DNA from: Rhodobacterales bacterium LSUCC0031
GTDB taxonomy: Bacteria; Pseudomonadota; Alphaproteobacteria; Rhodobacterales; Rhodobacteraceae
NCBI GenBank assembly: GCA_015689735.1
Contig: WVSP01000003.1
Location: 186,001-250,000, forward strand
Direction of reading: 5' to 3'
Length of the DNA stretch: 64,000 nt
Shown here: piece after piece, positions 1 through 8,016 of the stretch
Layout: every line of letters starts with the position of its first letter
Numbering within the stretch: position 1 is the first letter of the stretch
Position numbers and translations under genes: made by a program
Notes under the pieces: generated by a model
Databases searched by the model: none
What the model saw: the letters and a program-made list of their open reading frames with translations, nothing else
Told to the model about the DNA's origin: nothing

Positions 1-276
1 ACCGACCTTGCCCAGCAATTCTCGGATGCGGGCGTGGCTGCCATCATCTACACCGATATCGACCGCGACGGCGCGATGGGCGGGCCGAACGTCGCGGCGA
101 CCGCCGATCTTGCGCGCGCCACATCCATCCCCGTGATCGCCAGCGGCGGGGTATCGTCGCTGGCCGACCTGATCGCCCTTCGCGACACAGGCGTCATCGC
201 AGGCGCCATCTCGGGCCGCGCGCTCTATGACGGGGCGCTCGATCTGGGCGAAGCGCTGGCGGCTCTCACATCCTAG
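1..276 (+). CDS. hisA: HisA, 3' end only (ProFAR isomerase)
   Basis: C-terminal 91 codons of phosphoribosylformimino-5-aminoimidazole carboxamide ribotide isomerase, a histidine biosynthesis TIM barrel; the start lies left of the window. The late phosphate-binding loops are readable: YTDIDRDG, then [13 protein letters not shown] and [11 protein letters not shown]. The neighbour hisF has the matching half-barrel motifs, as expected for these paralogues, and the hisA-hisF-hisE order supports the call. The gene ends at TAG 274-276 and is followed directly by a dispersed palindromic element. Confidence 0.95.
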   Translation, partial: TDLAQQFSDAGVAAIIYTDIDRDGAMGGPNVAATADLARATSIPVIASGGVSSLADLIALRDTGVIAGAISGRALYDGALDLGEALAALTS

Positions 277-326
277 CTTCTCTGTTTTAAAAATATCCCG
301 GGGAGCGCGAGGGGCTGGCCCCTCGC
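277..326 (+). repeat. Dispersed intergenic element, copy 1
   Basis: Starts CTTC, runs through a T/A-rich stretch into ATATCCCGGGG, and ends in a perfect 9-bp hairpin (GCGAGGGGC / GCCCCTCGC, loop TG, 307-326). Related stretches occur near 21104, 32797 (reverse orientation), 52511 and 60278. It sits between hisA and hisF, so the hairpin would form inside a his transcript, if hisA and hisF are cotranscribed. Confidence 0.6.
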
Positions 327-370
327 ACCGACCGCTTTCCCTGCCGCCGCCATTGGCGTATGAGACCCCC

Positions 371-1132
371 ATGCTCAAGACCCGCATCATCCCCTGCCTC
401 GATGTCGCCGATGGCCGCGTGGTCAAGGGCGTGAACTTCGTCGATCTGGTCGATGCAGGCGACCCGGTGGAACAAGCGCGCGCCTATGACGCCGCAGGCG
501 CGGATGAGTTGTGCTTTCTCGACATCCACGCCACCCATGAAAACCGCGGCACCATGTATGAGCTCGCCACCCGCACGGCCGAGCAATGCTTCATGCCGCT
601 GACCATCGGCGGCGGGGTGCGCACGGTCGAGGATGTCCGAAACCTGCTGCTTGCGGGTGCAGACAAGGTCAGCTTCAACTCCGCCGCGGTCGCTGACCCC
701 GATGTGGTGGCGCGTGCGGCTGACAAGTTCGGCAGCCAATGCATCGTGGTCGCCATCGACGCCAAGACGGTTGCACCCGGCATATGGGAAATCTTCACCC
801 ATGGCGGGCGCAAACCCACGGGCATCGATGCGGTGGAATTCGCGCGTCTGGTCGTGGCCAAGGGGGCAGGCGAGATACTCTTGACCTCGATGGATCGCGA
901 CGGGACCAAGGCGGGCTTCAACATTCCTCTCACACGCGCGGTCGCCGATGCCGTGCCAGTCCCCGTGATCGCAAGCGGTGGGGTCGGCACGCTCGACCAT
1001 CTCGTCGAAGGCGTGACCGAGGGGCATGCGAGCGCGGTGCTGGCAGCCTCCATCTTTCATTTCGGCACCTATTCCATCGCCGAGGCCAAGGCCCATATGG
1101 CCGCCGCAGGCATCCCCATGAGGCTGACATGA
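371..1132 (+). CDS. hisF: HisF, imidazole glycerol phosphate synthase cyclase subunit
   Basis: Cyclase subunit that, with HisH, converts PRFAR and glutamine-derived ammonia to imidazole glycerol phosphate and AICAR. The 253-residue protein has the usual family length. It opens with [12 protein letters not shown], where the aspartate matches the catalytic Asp11. The second half-barrel shows [14 protein letters not shown], carrying the other catalytic Asp, and VIASGGVG. The ATG at 371 is chosen because the family begins exactly at this motif; upstream codons in frame lie in the repeat element. Its TGA overlaps the hisE ATG (ATGA), so the two are probably translationally coupled. Confidence 0.97.
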   Translation: MLKTRIIPCLDVADGRVVKGVNFVDLVDAGDPVEQARAYDAAGADELCFLDIHATHENRGTMYELATRTAEQCFMPLTIGGGVRTVEDVRNLLLAGADKVSFNSAAVADPDVVARAADKFGSQCIVVAIDAKTVAPGIWEIFTHGGRKPTGIDAVEFARLVVAKGAGEILLTSMDRDGTKAGFNIPLTRAVADAVPVPVIASGGVGTLDHLVEGVTEGHASAVLAASIFHFGTYSIAEAKAHMAAAGIPMRLT

Positions 1133-1446
1133 GCGACGACACCCTGATGCGACTTGCCGCCACCATTGCCGCGCGCAAAGGGGCAGACCCCGAAAGTTCA
1201 TGGACCGCGAAGCTTCTTGCCAAAGGCCCCGAAAAAGCGGCCCAGAAATTCGGCGAGGAAGCGATCGAGGCGATTGTCGAGGCCGTGCGCGGGGATCGCG
1301 ACAAGCTGACCGCCGAGGCGGCCGATGTGCTCTATCACCTGCTGGTGATGCTCGCCGCGCGTGATGTGACGCTTGATGATGTGCTTTCCGAACTTGCCCG
1401 CCGCGAGGGCCAATCGGGCATCACCGAGAAAGCCAGCCGCAGCTGA
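1129..1446 (+). CDS. hisE: HisE, phosphoribosyl-ATP diphosphatase
   Basis: Second histidine-pathway enzyme: hydrolyses phosphoribosyl-ATP to phosphoribosyl-AMP. The 105-residue all-alpha protein carries the MazG-like metal-binding pattern: [13 protein letters not shown], with the acidic EEAIE cluster around residues 43-47, and [12 protein letters not shown] around 64-75. It is separate from HisI, as is usual in alphaproteobacteria. The start overlaps the hisF stop by 4 bp. The stop is followed within 3 bp by the tandem palindromes at 1449-1517. Confidence 0.95.
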   Translation: MSDDTLMRLAATIAARKGADPESSWTAKLLAKGPEKAAQKFGEEAIEAIVEAVRGDRDKLTAEAADVLYHLLVMLAARDVTLDDVLSELARREGQSGITEKASRS

Positions 1447-1448
1447 GG

Positions 1449-1517
1449 CGCACGAAAACGCGCGTTTTCGTGCGGGAAATCTCGCGATTTCCCATGCGGA
1501 AGACCCGCGTTTTCCGC
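1449..1517. repeat. Three consecutive palindromes between convergent genes (probable bidirectional terminator)
   Basis: Nearly the whole 74-bp gap between the hisE stop and the convergent CoA-binding gene is palindrome. 1449-1474 is a perfect 26-bp palindrome centred on GCGCGC. 1474-1493 has arms GGGAAATC / GATTTCCC. 1496-1517 has arms GCGGAAGAC / GTTTTCCGC with one G.U pair and loop CCGC. All share a GAAA...CGCG...TTTC design. They lack long T-tracts on either strand. A similar two-palindrome array lies at 9235-9284, also between convergent genes. Confidence 0.75.
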
Positions 1518-1520
1518 CCC

Positions 1521-1994
1521 TTACAGTTTCGAGGAAATGATCCCGGTGTTGAAACCGCCCATGCGCAACTCGCCAAACAGGCGTTGATACTCGATCTTGG
1601 GGCAGCGATCCTGGATCACGGTCAGCCCTGCCGCCTCGGCCCGTGCTGCGGCCTGCGCATGGGTCACGCCGATCTGCATCCAGATCACTTTCGGCAATGG
1701 GTCCATCGCCAGAACCTCGTCCACGATCCCCGGCACGGCTTCGGACCGGCGGAAAACATCGACGACATCCACAGGCATGGGAATATCTGCAAGGCTTGCG
1801 CGTATCTCCTGGCCCCACAGCCGCTCGCCTGCATGGCCGGGATTGACCGGCACCACCTTGTAGCCCTTCAGCCCAAGGTAGCGGCCGACGAAATGGCTGG
1901 GGCGCACGGGGTTCGGCGATACGCCGACAAGGGCGAAAACGCGAGCATTGCGCAAGATATCACGCAGCTGATCATCTGTGGGGATCTGTGTCAT
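1521..1994 (-). CDS. CoA-binding domain protein (YccU-like)
   Basis: A 157-residue protein that is essentially one Rossmann-type CoA-binding domain. The N-terminal loop reads FALVGVSPNPVRPSHFVGRYL (first half is the nucleotide-binding turn), followed by GYKVVPVNPGH and later VVDVFRRSE and VIWMQIGVTH. These match the CoA_binding_2 family found in succinyl-CoA synthetase alpha subunits and small stand-alone proteins such as E. coli YccU. Physiological role is unknown; it may sense or carry an acyl-CoA. It is single-gene, with the zinc-ribbon gene upstream separated by a terminator. Confidence 0.85.
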   Translation of the reverse strand: MTQIPTDDQLRDILRNARVFALVGVSPNPVRPSHFVGRYLGLKGYKVVPVNPGHAGERLWGQEIRASLADIPMPVDVVDVFRRSEAVPGIVDEVLAMDPLPKVIWMQIGVTHAQAAARAEAAGLTVIQDRCPKIEYQRLFGELRMGGFNTGIISSKL

Positions 1995-2014
1995 GACCCA
2001 TCATGTAACAGGAT

Positions 2015-2046
2015 AAAAAAGCGCCCGCAGCCGAAATGACGCGGGC
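2015..2046 (-). terminator. Intrinsic terminator of the zinc-ribbon gene
   Basis: On the minus strand a stem GCCCGC / GCGGGC (2041-2046 and 2023-2028) is followed by CGCTTTTTT, with the six T residues at 2020-2015. This is the classical stem plus U-tract layout and lies downstream of the gene ending at 2170. The gap 2047-2169 between stem and gene holds nothing else recognisable. Confidence 0.7.
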
Positions 2047-2169
2047 GGAGGTGATGGAACGAGGGACAGTTTTCGGGATCGGCGTTCCAGACCGACCCAC
2101 CCTTCGACAGTTATGTCATCCCCGTCCGCGAAAAAGGGCATCAACGAAAACGTGAAAAAACATGCGGCC

Positions 2170-2487
2170 TTAGTCGAACATATCCTCGATCACCTCGAAG
2201 ACCTCTTCGAAGGCCCTCTTCCACAACGATTTTCTGCGCTTGATGGGTTTGCGCGCGCGCGGATCGTCGCGCAGGGTTGCACGCGCCTCCGAAGCAAAGC
2301 CATGCGGCGCAGGGCGCGGGGCGCTGTGCTTTTTGGGCTTGCCGGTGCTGTCGGCCTTCAGCCACTTCATCTCGTGCAGCGGTGCGCCGCATGATCCACA
2401 CGCCAATTCATGGCCACCGCGCGCAGTCAGTTGCAAAGCTTGGCGGCGGCCGCAATAGGAACATGTGGCGAGCTTGGTGTCGGGCAT
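2170..2487 (-). CDS. Small TFIIB-type zinc-ribbon protein
   Basis: A 105-residue protein with a zinc ribbon in the first third: CSYC at about residues 8-11 and CGSC at about 29-32, followed by HEMKW. The rest is a basic, low-complexity linker (PKKHSAPRPAPHG, RKPIKRRKS) and an acidic helical tail ending FEVIEDMFD. Proteins of this design are common, uncharacterised and conserved in Rhodobacterales. The ATG at 2487 is preferred because longer in-frame extensions run back into the rlmB coding region; it lies 11 bp downstream of the rlmB stop, suggesting cotranscription. Nucleic-acid binding is likely but unproven. Confidence 0.75.
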   Translation of the reverse strand: MPDTKLATCSYCGRRQALQLTARGGHELACGSCGAPLHEMKWLKADSTGKPKKHSAPRPAPHGFASEARATLRDDPRARKPIKRRKSLWKRAFEEVFEVIEDMFD

Positions 2488-2498
2488 GACGATCCCTT

Positions 2499-3281
2499 TC
2501 AGGCCTGTGTGACCGCATATAGGGAGACCGCCGCCGCATTCGAGACATTGAGCGAGCCAAAATTGCCCGCCGCCGGGATGCGCACCAGATGGTCGCACAA
2601 CTCGCGCGTCCGCTCGCGCAGGCCCGGCCCCTCGGCGCCGAGCACCAGCGCCACGGGCCTGTCAACCAGCTGCGTGGCAACCACCCCCAGATTGGCCTCC
2701 GCCGCCCCATCGAGGCCAATACAGACAAAGCCCATATCCTTGAGCGTCTCGATTGCATTGCCAAGGTTTGGCACCCGCAGATAGGGCTGACGCTCCAGAG
2801 CGCCCGAGGCGGTCTTGGCCAAGGCGCCCGTTTCGGGTGCCGAATGGCGCGCAGGTGCGATGACCGCGCGCGCGCCGAAGACCTCGGCCGAGCGCAGGAT
2901 CGCGCCGACATTATGCGGGTCGCTGACCCGGTCGAGCAGCACCAGCCGCGGCACACCCATACCCGGCGCCATTGCCACATCCGCAAGGCTGCCCCAATCA
3001 AGTGGCTTGACCTCAAGCGCTGCACCTTGATGCACCGAGCCCGGGTCAAGCGGCGCAGTGAATTTTCGCGGATCGGCGATCTCGGCCTCCATGCCCGCCT
3101 GTGCAATCGCATCGGCCAACTTGTCGGCGGCATTGCGCGTGACGATCAGGCGCAACCGCATGCGCGCGGGGTTTAACAATGCGTCGCGCACAGCATGCAG
3201 CCCGAAAAGCCAAACAGTTTCGGCCGCTGACGCGCGCTTGGCTTTTTCCTTGTCGATGACCCAGCTGGGTTTTTTCGTCAT
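2499..3281 (-). CDS. rlmB: RlmB-type 23S rRNA 2'-O-methyltransferase
   Basis: SpoU/TrmH-family SPOUT methyltransferase; RlmB methylates the ribose of G2251 (E. coli numbering) in the peptidyl-transferase loop. With the ATG at 3281 the protein is 260 residues. The N-terminal substrate-binding domain starts at WLFGLHAVRDAL. The catalytic domain shows the three SPOUT motifs: LDRVSDPHNVGAILRSAEVFG, LVLGAEGPGLRE and IPAAGNFGSLNVSNAAAV, which form the trefoil knot and SAM pocket. An in-frame start 27 bp upstream is possible but the MTKKPSW start fits relatives better. The assignment to RlmB rather than another TrmH member rests on the accessory domain and this last motif. Confidence 0.88.
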   Translation of the reverse strand: MTKKPSWVIDKEKAKRASAAETVWLFGLHAVRDALLNPARMRLRLIVTRNAADKLADAIAQAGMEAEIADPRKFTAPLDPGSVHQGAALEVKPLDWGSLADVAMAPGMGVPRLVLLDRVSDPHNVGAILRSAEVFGARAVIAPARHSAPETGALAKTASGALERQPYLRVPNLGNAIETLKDMGFVCIGLDGAAEANLGVVATQLVDRPVALVLGAEGPGLRERTRELCDHLVRIPAAGNFGSLNVSNAAAVSLYAVTQA

Positions 3282-3395
3282 GTCCCATGCCCTTCTTGCC
3301 TTGCTCACGGGTTACGCGCGCCAAGCCCGAATGCCAAGGCCCGCGTTTTCGCGGTTGACGGCCCCTGCCCCCGTGATTATCCAGCGCTTCGCGTC

Positions 3396-3479
3396 GGGCG
3401 ACGTGCTGCAAGGTGCGGCAGCGGACTGTAACTCCGCCGGGGAGACCCATGCCTGGTTCGATTCCAGGGTCGCCCACCA
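3396..3479 (+). tRNA. tRNA-Tyr (GTA anticodon)
   Basis: A complete 84-nt class II tRNA cloverleaf. The acceptor stem is GGGCGAC / GTCGCCC with discriminator A and a genomically encoded CCA. The D stem is GCTG / CGGC. The anticodon stem is GCGGA / TCCGC with loop CTGTAAC, giving anticodon GTA. A 14-nt variable region contains a GGG / CCC stem, as expected for bacterial tRNA-Tyr. The T stem is CCTGG / CCAGG with loop TTCGATT. One oddity is G rather than the near-universal T at position 8. It is transcribed divergently from rlmB. Confidence 0.92.
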
Positions 3480-3717
3480 TTCCCCTCATATCGAATCGCT
3501 GCGCACTGCATCACGATGCAAGGCCTTAGGCACAATTGATCGGCCCGCACCCACGCCGGGCCTTGACCCATAATTCGCCATCGACCGGGCATGGGCGCAA
3601 TTATTCGTGGCCCAACACCTGACCGCGCGAAATTGTCCGTTGCCCGGACCTATCCCTCACCCTATCTAAAGTTATTATGGATACGCTTTCGTGTATGCGC
3701 CGATGGGGACATGATCC

Positions 3718-4380
3718 GTGACACTCATTCCCGATTTCCGATCAATCGAGACCGCCGATATGCCAGCACCGGGGGCAGTCGGGCAGCGATCGGCCGCCTA
3801 TCGCATCGGCAAGCGCGCCTTTGACGTCTTTTTCTGCACCATCTTTCTTTTTCCCGCGATGCTGGTGGTGCTGTTCCCGCTTTTGGTGCTGAACCCCATC
3901 TACAACCCCGGACCGTTGTTTTTTCGCCCAGAACGCATGGGTCGTAATTGCACGGCCTTTCGCGCATGGAAATTTCGCACGATGGTTGGTGAACCGACCG
4001 CGCCGCGCGGGCCTGATGATCCACTGGAGACGGATCGTATCACGCCATTGGGCCGTTTCCTCCGGCTGACACGATTTGACGAGTTGCCACAGGTCTTCAA
4101 TGTCTATCGCGGCGAGATGAGTTTGATCGGACCCCGCCCCGATGATTTCGCCCATGCCTGCCACTATCTGCGCACCATCCCTGGATATCGCCAACGCTAC
4201 ACGGTACGGCCCGGCATCAGCGGCCTGGCCCAGATCCGGCTTGGCTATGCCCAAGGGATCGAGGCGACACGTCGCAAAACGACAGCCGATCTGACCTATA
4301 TCCGCAATGCCAGCCTCGCGCTTGATATCTGGATTTTCTGGCGGACCATGGTCACGGTCTGGCAAATGCGCGGCACCTAA
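3718..4380 (+). CDS. Polyprenyl-phosphate sugar-1-phosphate transferase (WcaJ/ExoY type)
   Basis: Initiating glycosyltransferase that moves a sugar 1-phosphate from a nucleotide sugar to undecaprenyl phosphate at the inner membrane, the first step of exopolysaccharide or O-antigen assembly. The 220-residue protein has a membrane anchor (FDVFFCTIFLFPAMLVVLFPLLVL, about 34-57). The conserved catalytic region follows: GPLFFRPERMGRN, FRAWKFRTM, LTRFDELPQVFNVYRGEMS with LIGPRPDD, and RPGISGLAQI. It is the short ExoY/PglC-like form without the multi-helix N-terminal half of WcaJ. The start drawn is GTG; an ATG 14 codons later (3760) is possible. The sugar is not predictable. Confidence 0.88.
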   Translation: MTLIPDFRSIETADMPAPGAVGQRSAAYRIGKRAFDVFFCTIFLFPAMLVVLFPLLVLNPIYNPGPLFFRPERMGRNCTAFRAWKFRTMVGEPTAPRGPDDPLETDRITPLGRFLRLTRFDELPQVFNVYRGEMSLIGPRPDDFAHACHYLRTIPGYRQRYTVRPGISGLAQIRLGYAQGIEATRRKTTADLTYIRNASLALDIWIFWRTMVTVWQMRGT

Positions 4381-4422
4381 GCGCAGGGACAGACGGGTCG
4401 CGGTATTTTGGGGGCTTGGGTA

Positions 4423-5442
4423 ATGGGTAAGGAAAAGGTGGCATCTGGCACATCGCGCGATGCATTCAACGTGATGATCGTGGCCCAAGCCGGACGCCTG
4501 ACCTATGAGGCAATCTTGTTTGCCGCAAGTTTTCGCCGATTTAACCCCACCTTCACAGGCAAGTTCTTCATCGCCGAGCCACAACCAAGCGCGGCTTGGC
4601 CGCGCGATCCACGAATAAACGACGATGCCGCACGCGCTCTGCTGACCGATGATTTGGGCGCAACGATCTTGCCCTTCGAAAACCGGCATTTCGGCGAAAG
4701 CTACCCCTATGGCAACAAGATCGAAGCACTCGCGTCATTACCCGCCAATGAACCCTTCGTCTTTTTTGACACCGACACGCTGATCACCGGCGATCTGAGC
4801 GAGGTGCCATTCGATTTCGACCGCCCTACCGCAAGCCGCCGGGTCGAAGGGACATGGCCACAGATCGAGCTTTACGGGCCGGGCTACACCGCGACATGGA
4901 AATCGCTTTACGACAAGTTCGGCCTTGAATTCGAAAGCTCGCGCGACCGGGCATGGCCCGCCGAATACTGGCGGCATTACCTGTATTTCAATGCGGGCTT
5001 TTTCTATTACCGCGACCCGGCAACCTTTGGCGCGCGCTTCTTGGACTATGCGTTAGCGATCCGCGACAGCCCCCCGCCTGAATTGGTCTGCCAATCGCTG
5101 GACCCGTGGCTTGACCAAGTCGCGCTGCCCTTGGTGATCCATGCATTGGGCGGCGGGCGCGATGCGCTGGCGCCCGGCTGGCTGGATGGCACGCATAGCT
5201 GCCATTACCGCGTGCTGCCCTTGGCCTATGCGCGCGAGGATCAGGCGGTCATCGACCTGCTCGAAGAGATCACCACCCCCAACCGCATCAAGAAAGTGCT
5301 CAAGGCCCATGAGCCGATCAAGCGGATGATCTACCAGGGCAAGGGCGCCAAAGCCCGCGCGCTGTTTGACCGCGAAAGCCTGCCGCGCCGCGAACAAATG
5401 ATCCGTAACACCCTCAAGCGCGAGAATTTGTGGCTCAGATAA
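4423..5442 (+). CDS. Putative glycosyltransferase with GT-A-like fold
   Basis: A 339-residue protein not recognised as a named family. The N-terminus (FNVMIVAQAGRLTYEAILFA) resembles the nucleotide-sugar-binding strand of GT-A enzymes. FVFFDTDTLITGDL around residues 110-123 looks like a DxD metal-binding motif preceded by a hydrophobic strand, and PYGNKIEAL before it is typical of capsule or LPS glycosyltransferases. Later conserved-looking stretches are YLYFNAGFFYYRDP and DPWLDQVALPL. It follows the sugar transferase by about 40 bp on the same strand, so both probably serve one surface polysaccharide. ATG 4423 is preferred over an upstream TTG. Confidence 0.6.
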   Translation: MGKEKVASGTSRDAFNVMIVAQAGRLTYEAILFAASFRRFNPTFTGKFFIAEPQPSAAWPRDPRINDDAARALLTDDLGATILPFENRHFGESYPYGNKIEALASLPANEPFVFFDTDTLITGDLSEVPFDFDRPTASRRVEGTWPQIELYGPGYTATWKSLYDKFGLEFESSRDRAWPAEYWRHYLYFNAGFFYYRDPATFGARFLDYALAIRDSPPPELVCQSLDPWLDQVALPLVIHALGGGRDALAPGWLDGTHSCHYRVLPLAYAREDQAVIDLLEEITTPNRIKKVLKAHEPIKRMIYQGKGAKARALFDRESLPRREQMIRNTLKRENLWLR

Positions 5443-5445
5443 TCG

Positions 5446-5478
5446 AAAAAGGACGGGCGGCCCCGAGTGGCCGGGCCA
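5446..5478 (-). terminator. Probable clpX terminator
   Basis: Downstream of the clpX stop on the minus strand lies a GC-rich imperfect stem (GGCCCGGCC paired with GGGGCCGCCC) followed by GTCCTTTTTCG. The stem has mismatches, so the call is moderate. It lies between convergent genes. Confidence 0.5.
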
Positions 5479-5497
5479 TCCACAAACGGGGTGATGC

Positions 5498-6766
5498 TTA
5501 GCCCGCGCTGGCGGGCTCTTCTTTCTTTTTCCGTTCGGAATAGATCAATAAGGGCTGCGCCTCTGAGGTCACGGCCTCTTCGTTGACGACCACCTCTTCG
5601 ACGCCTTCGGTGCTGGGCAATTCGAACATGGTGTTGAGCAAGATGTCTTCCATGATCGAGCGCAAGCCGCGCGCGCCGGTCTTGCGCGCAATGGCACGCT
5701 TGGCGATGGCGTTGAGCGCGTCATCCGTGAATTTCAGCTTCACATCTTCAAGCTCGAACAAGCGCTGGTATTGCTTGACCAATGCATTCTTCGGCTCGGT
5801 CAAGATGGTGACAAGCGCCGCCTCGTCCAGATCCTCAAGCGTGGCCAGAACCGGCAAGCGGCCGACGAATTCGGGGATCAGCCCGAATTTCAAAAGATCC
5901 TCAGGCTCCAGATCCTTGAAATATTCGCCTACCGTCTTGGATTCGGGGTCGCGCACATCGGCGCCGAAGCCCATCGCGCTGCCCTTGCCGCGCTGCGCGA
6001 TGATCTTGTCCAGACCCGCGAAGGCACCGCCGCAGATGAACAAGATATTGGTCGTATCGACTTGCAAGAATTCTTGTTGAGGGTGCTTGCGCCCACCTTG
6101 CGGCGGCACGGACGCGACCGTGCCTTCCATGATCTTCAGAAGGGCTTGCTGCACCCCTTCGCCGCTCACATCGCGGGTGATCGAGGGGTTGTCGGATTTG
6201 CGCGTGATCTTATCGACCTCGTCGATATAGACGATGCCGCGCTGCGCGCGTTCGACATTGTATTCGCTTGCCTGCAACAGCTTGAGGATGATGTTCTCGA
6301 CATCCTCGCCGACATATCCCGCCTCGGTCAGCGTGGTGGCATCGGCCATGGTAAACGGCACATCAAGGATGCGCGCCAAGGTCTGGGCCAAAAGCGTCTT
6401 GCCGCAGCCTGTGGGACCGATCAACAAGATATTCGATTTCGACAGTTCGATATCGGATTTGCCCGCGTTGTTAAGACGCTTGTAATGGTTATGCACCGCG
6501 ACCGAGAGCACACGCTTGGCATGGCGCTGTCCGATGACGTAATCATCAAGGACATTGCAGATTTCCAGCGGCGTCGGCACACCACCGGCCGATTTCAGAC
6601 CCGAGGATTTGGTTTCCTCGCGGATGATATCCATACAAAGCTCGACACATTCATCGCAGATGAACACAGTCGGCCCCGCAATCAGCTTACGGACCTCGTG
6701 CTGGCTTTTGCCGCAGAACGAACAATAAAGCGTGTTCTTCGTGTCGCTGCCGGATGAATTCGCCAT
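5498..6766 (-). CDS. clpX: ClpX, ATP-dependent protease unfoldase subunit
   Basis: Hexameric AAA+ unfoldase that recognises tagged substrates and feeds them into ClpP. The 422-residue protein has the standard layout. A C4 zinc-binding domain sits at the N-terminus ([14 protein letters not shown], then [10 protein letters not shown]). Walker A is GPTGCGKT, Walker B is [10 protein letters not shown], and the pore loop is GYVGEDV. The C-terminal domain contains the ClpP-docking IGF-loop region and ends in a lysine/glutamate-rich tail. It lies 146 bp downstream of clpP on the same strand, the canonical order in alphaproteobacteria, where ClpXP controls the cell cycle. Confidence 0.98.
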   Translation of the reverse strand: MANSSGSDTKNTLYCSFCGKSQHEVRKLIAGPTVFICDECVELCMDIIREETKSSGLKSAGGVPTPLEICNVLDDYVIGQRHAKRVLSVAVHNHYKRLNNAGKSDIELSKSNILLIGPTGCGKTLLAQTLARILDVPFTMADATTLTEAGYVGEDVENIILKLLQASEYNVERAQRGIVYIDEVDKITRKSDNPSITRDVSGEGVQQALLKIMEGTVASVPPQGGRKHPQQEFLQVDTTNILFICGGAFAGLDKIIAQRGKGSAMGFGADVRDPESKTVGEYFKDLEPEDLLKFGLIPEFVGRLPVLATLEDLDEAALVTILTEPKNALVKQYQRLFELEDVKLKFTDDALNAIAKRAIARKTGARGLRSIMEDILLNTMFELPSTEGVEEVVVNEEAVTSEAQPLLIYSERKKKEEPASAG

Positions 6767-6912
6767 GATCTACACCTCAACCCGTCTGTCGGGCCACCTT
6801 GCCGCCGTGAGCGCGCAGCGACGCGGATGGCCCGTCGCCGAAAGCCTAGAGCAGGCGACCGGGCACCACAATGTCAAAATCCCCGGCACGCTTGGCAGGG
6901 AAAGATGCGCAA

Positions 6913-7545
6913 TCACTTGCCGTCGCCGCCAGCGGGAACACGGTTCTCAACGATCTCGTCGATCAAACCCCATTCCTTGGCCTGTTCGGCATCCATGAAA
7001 TTGTCCCGCTCCAGCGCCTCAACCACCGCCTCGAAGGTCTGGCCGGTGTGCTTGACGTAGATCTGGTTCAACCGATCCTTGAGCTTTTGCGTCTCGCGCG
7101 CATGGATCATGATATCGGTCGCCTGGCCCTGATACCCGCCCGAGGGCTGGTGAACCATGATGCGGCTATTGGGAAGTGAAAAGCGCATCCCCTTTTCACC
7201 TGCGGTCAGCAGAAGTGACCCCATCGAGGCCGCTTGCCCCACCACAAGGGTCGAGACCTTGGGCTTGATGTATTGCATCGTGTCATAGATCGACAGACCC
7301 GATGTGACGACGCCACCGGGCGAATTGATATACATCGAGATTTCTTTCGAGGGGTTCTCCGCCTCGAGGTGCAAAAGCTGTGCAACGATCAAGCTGGCCA
7401 TGCCGTCATGAACGGGGCCAGACAGAAAGATGATCCGCTCCTTCAGCAGGCGCGAGAAGATATCGTAAGCACGCTCACCCCGGCTGGTCTGTTCGACCAC
7501 CATCGGCACGAGGTTGTTCATGTAATGGTCAACGGGATCAATCAT
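6913..7545 (-). CDS. clpP: ClpP, ATP-dependent protease proteolytic subunit
   Basis: Tetradecameric serine peptidase of the ClpXP/ClpAP complex. The 210-residue protein carries the catalytic triad: Ser107 in [10 protein letters not shown], His132 in MVHQPSGG, and the Asp near residue 180 after a helix. NSPGG forms the oxyanion loop. The ATG at 7545 ([14 protein letters not shown]) is chosen because relatives begin with this processed N-terminal segment; an in-frame extension of 55 codons upstream is low complexity and lacks family similarity. Transcription is divergent from gcdH, across a 470-bp gap. Confidence 0.97.
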   Translation of the reverse strand: MIDPVDHYMNNLVPMVVEQTSRGERAYDIFSRLLKERIIFLSGPVHDGMASLIVAQLLHLEAENPSKEISMYINSPGGVVTSGLSIYDTMQYIKPKVSTLVVGQAASMGSLLLTAGEKGMRFSLPNSRIMVHQPSGGYQGQATDIMIHARETQKLKDRLNQIYVKHTGQTFEAVVEALERDNFMDAEQAKEWGLIDEIVENRVPAGGDGK

Positions 7546-8016
7546 AGCGGCCTGCCCTGCATGCGAATGGCTGTTCCCTTCAGTCTTAGTGGTGGGTTGG
7601 GGGGGCTGCAAGGGCACGGGGCGAATTCGATGGAGTTGGCACGCTCGCGCGCGTCGCGCGCAACGACTGATTGCGATCTGTGTGACCCCGATCCGCCGCT
7701 CCGCCTCCATGACCGAGGCGCATGCCCCCCTGCCAGCGCTGGCTGTTCACTCGACAAAGGTGCCTCCCCCGATGCTCATGCGCGAAATCACGCTTCATGC
7801 TGTGGGTAAATCGTGAGTAGATCGTATATTGTAAATTTTTCCGGCCAATAACGACCGCAAGCCGTGTAAATTATTGAGTTAAGTACAAGTCACGCACCTC
7901 AAGAACCTGCGCCGACCCTGTCCAATCACGCCGCGATCTTTGCCATTCAAGGGGCAAAGCCTTGCACAATCGCCGCAAATGCGCTGAATCGCGGCAAGCC
8001 TCAAGGAGACCTCGCA
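7546..8016. other. Long divergent intergenic region clpP / gcdH
   Basis: A 471-bp gap with no convincing gene. It contains an AT-rich block at about 7806-7885 in otherwise GC-rich DNA, likely holding promoter elements, and an inverted repeat near gcdH (7938-7959). No sigma-70 pair with good spacing could be fixed by eye. A small RNA cannot be excluded. Confidence 0.5.
7938..7959 (+). promoter_or_regulatory. Inverted repeat upstream of gcdH (candidate operator)
   Basis: Perfect 7-bp arms CTTTGCC and GGCAAAG separated by 8 bp, about 57 bp before the gcdH start. Size and spacing suit a dimeric regulator, for example a LysR type such as GcdR in other proteobacteria, but no regulator gene is adjacent. 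It is immediately followed by a second TTGC...GCAA pair (CTTGCACAATCGCCGCAA). Confidence 0.35.
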
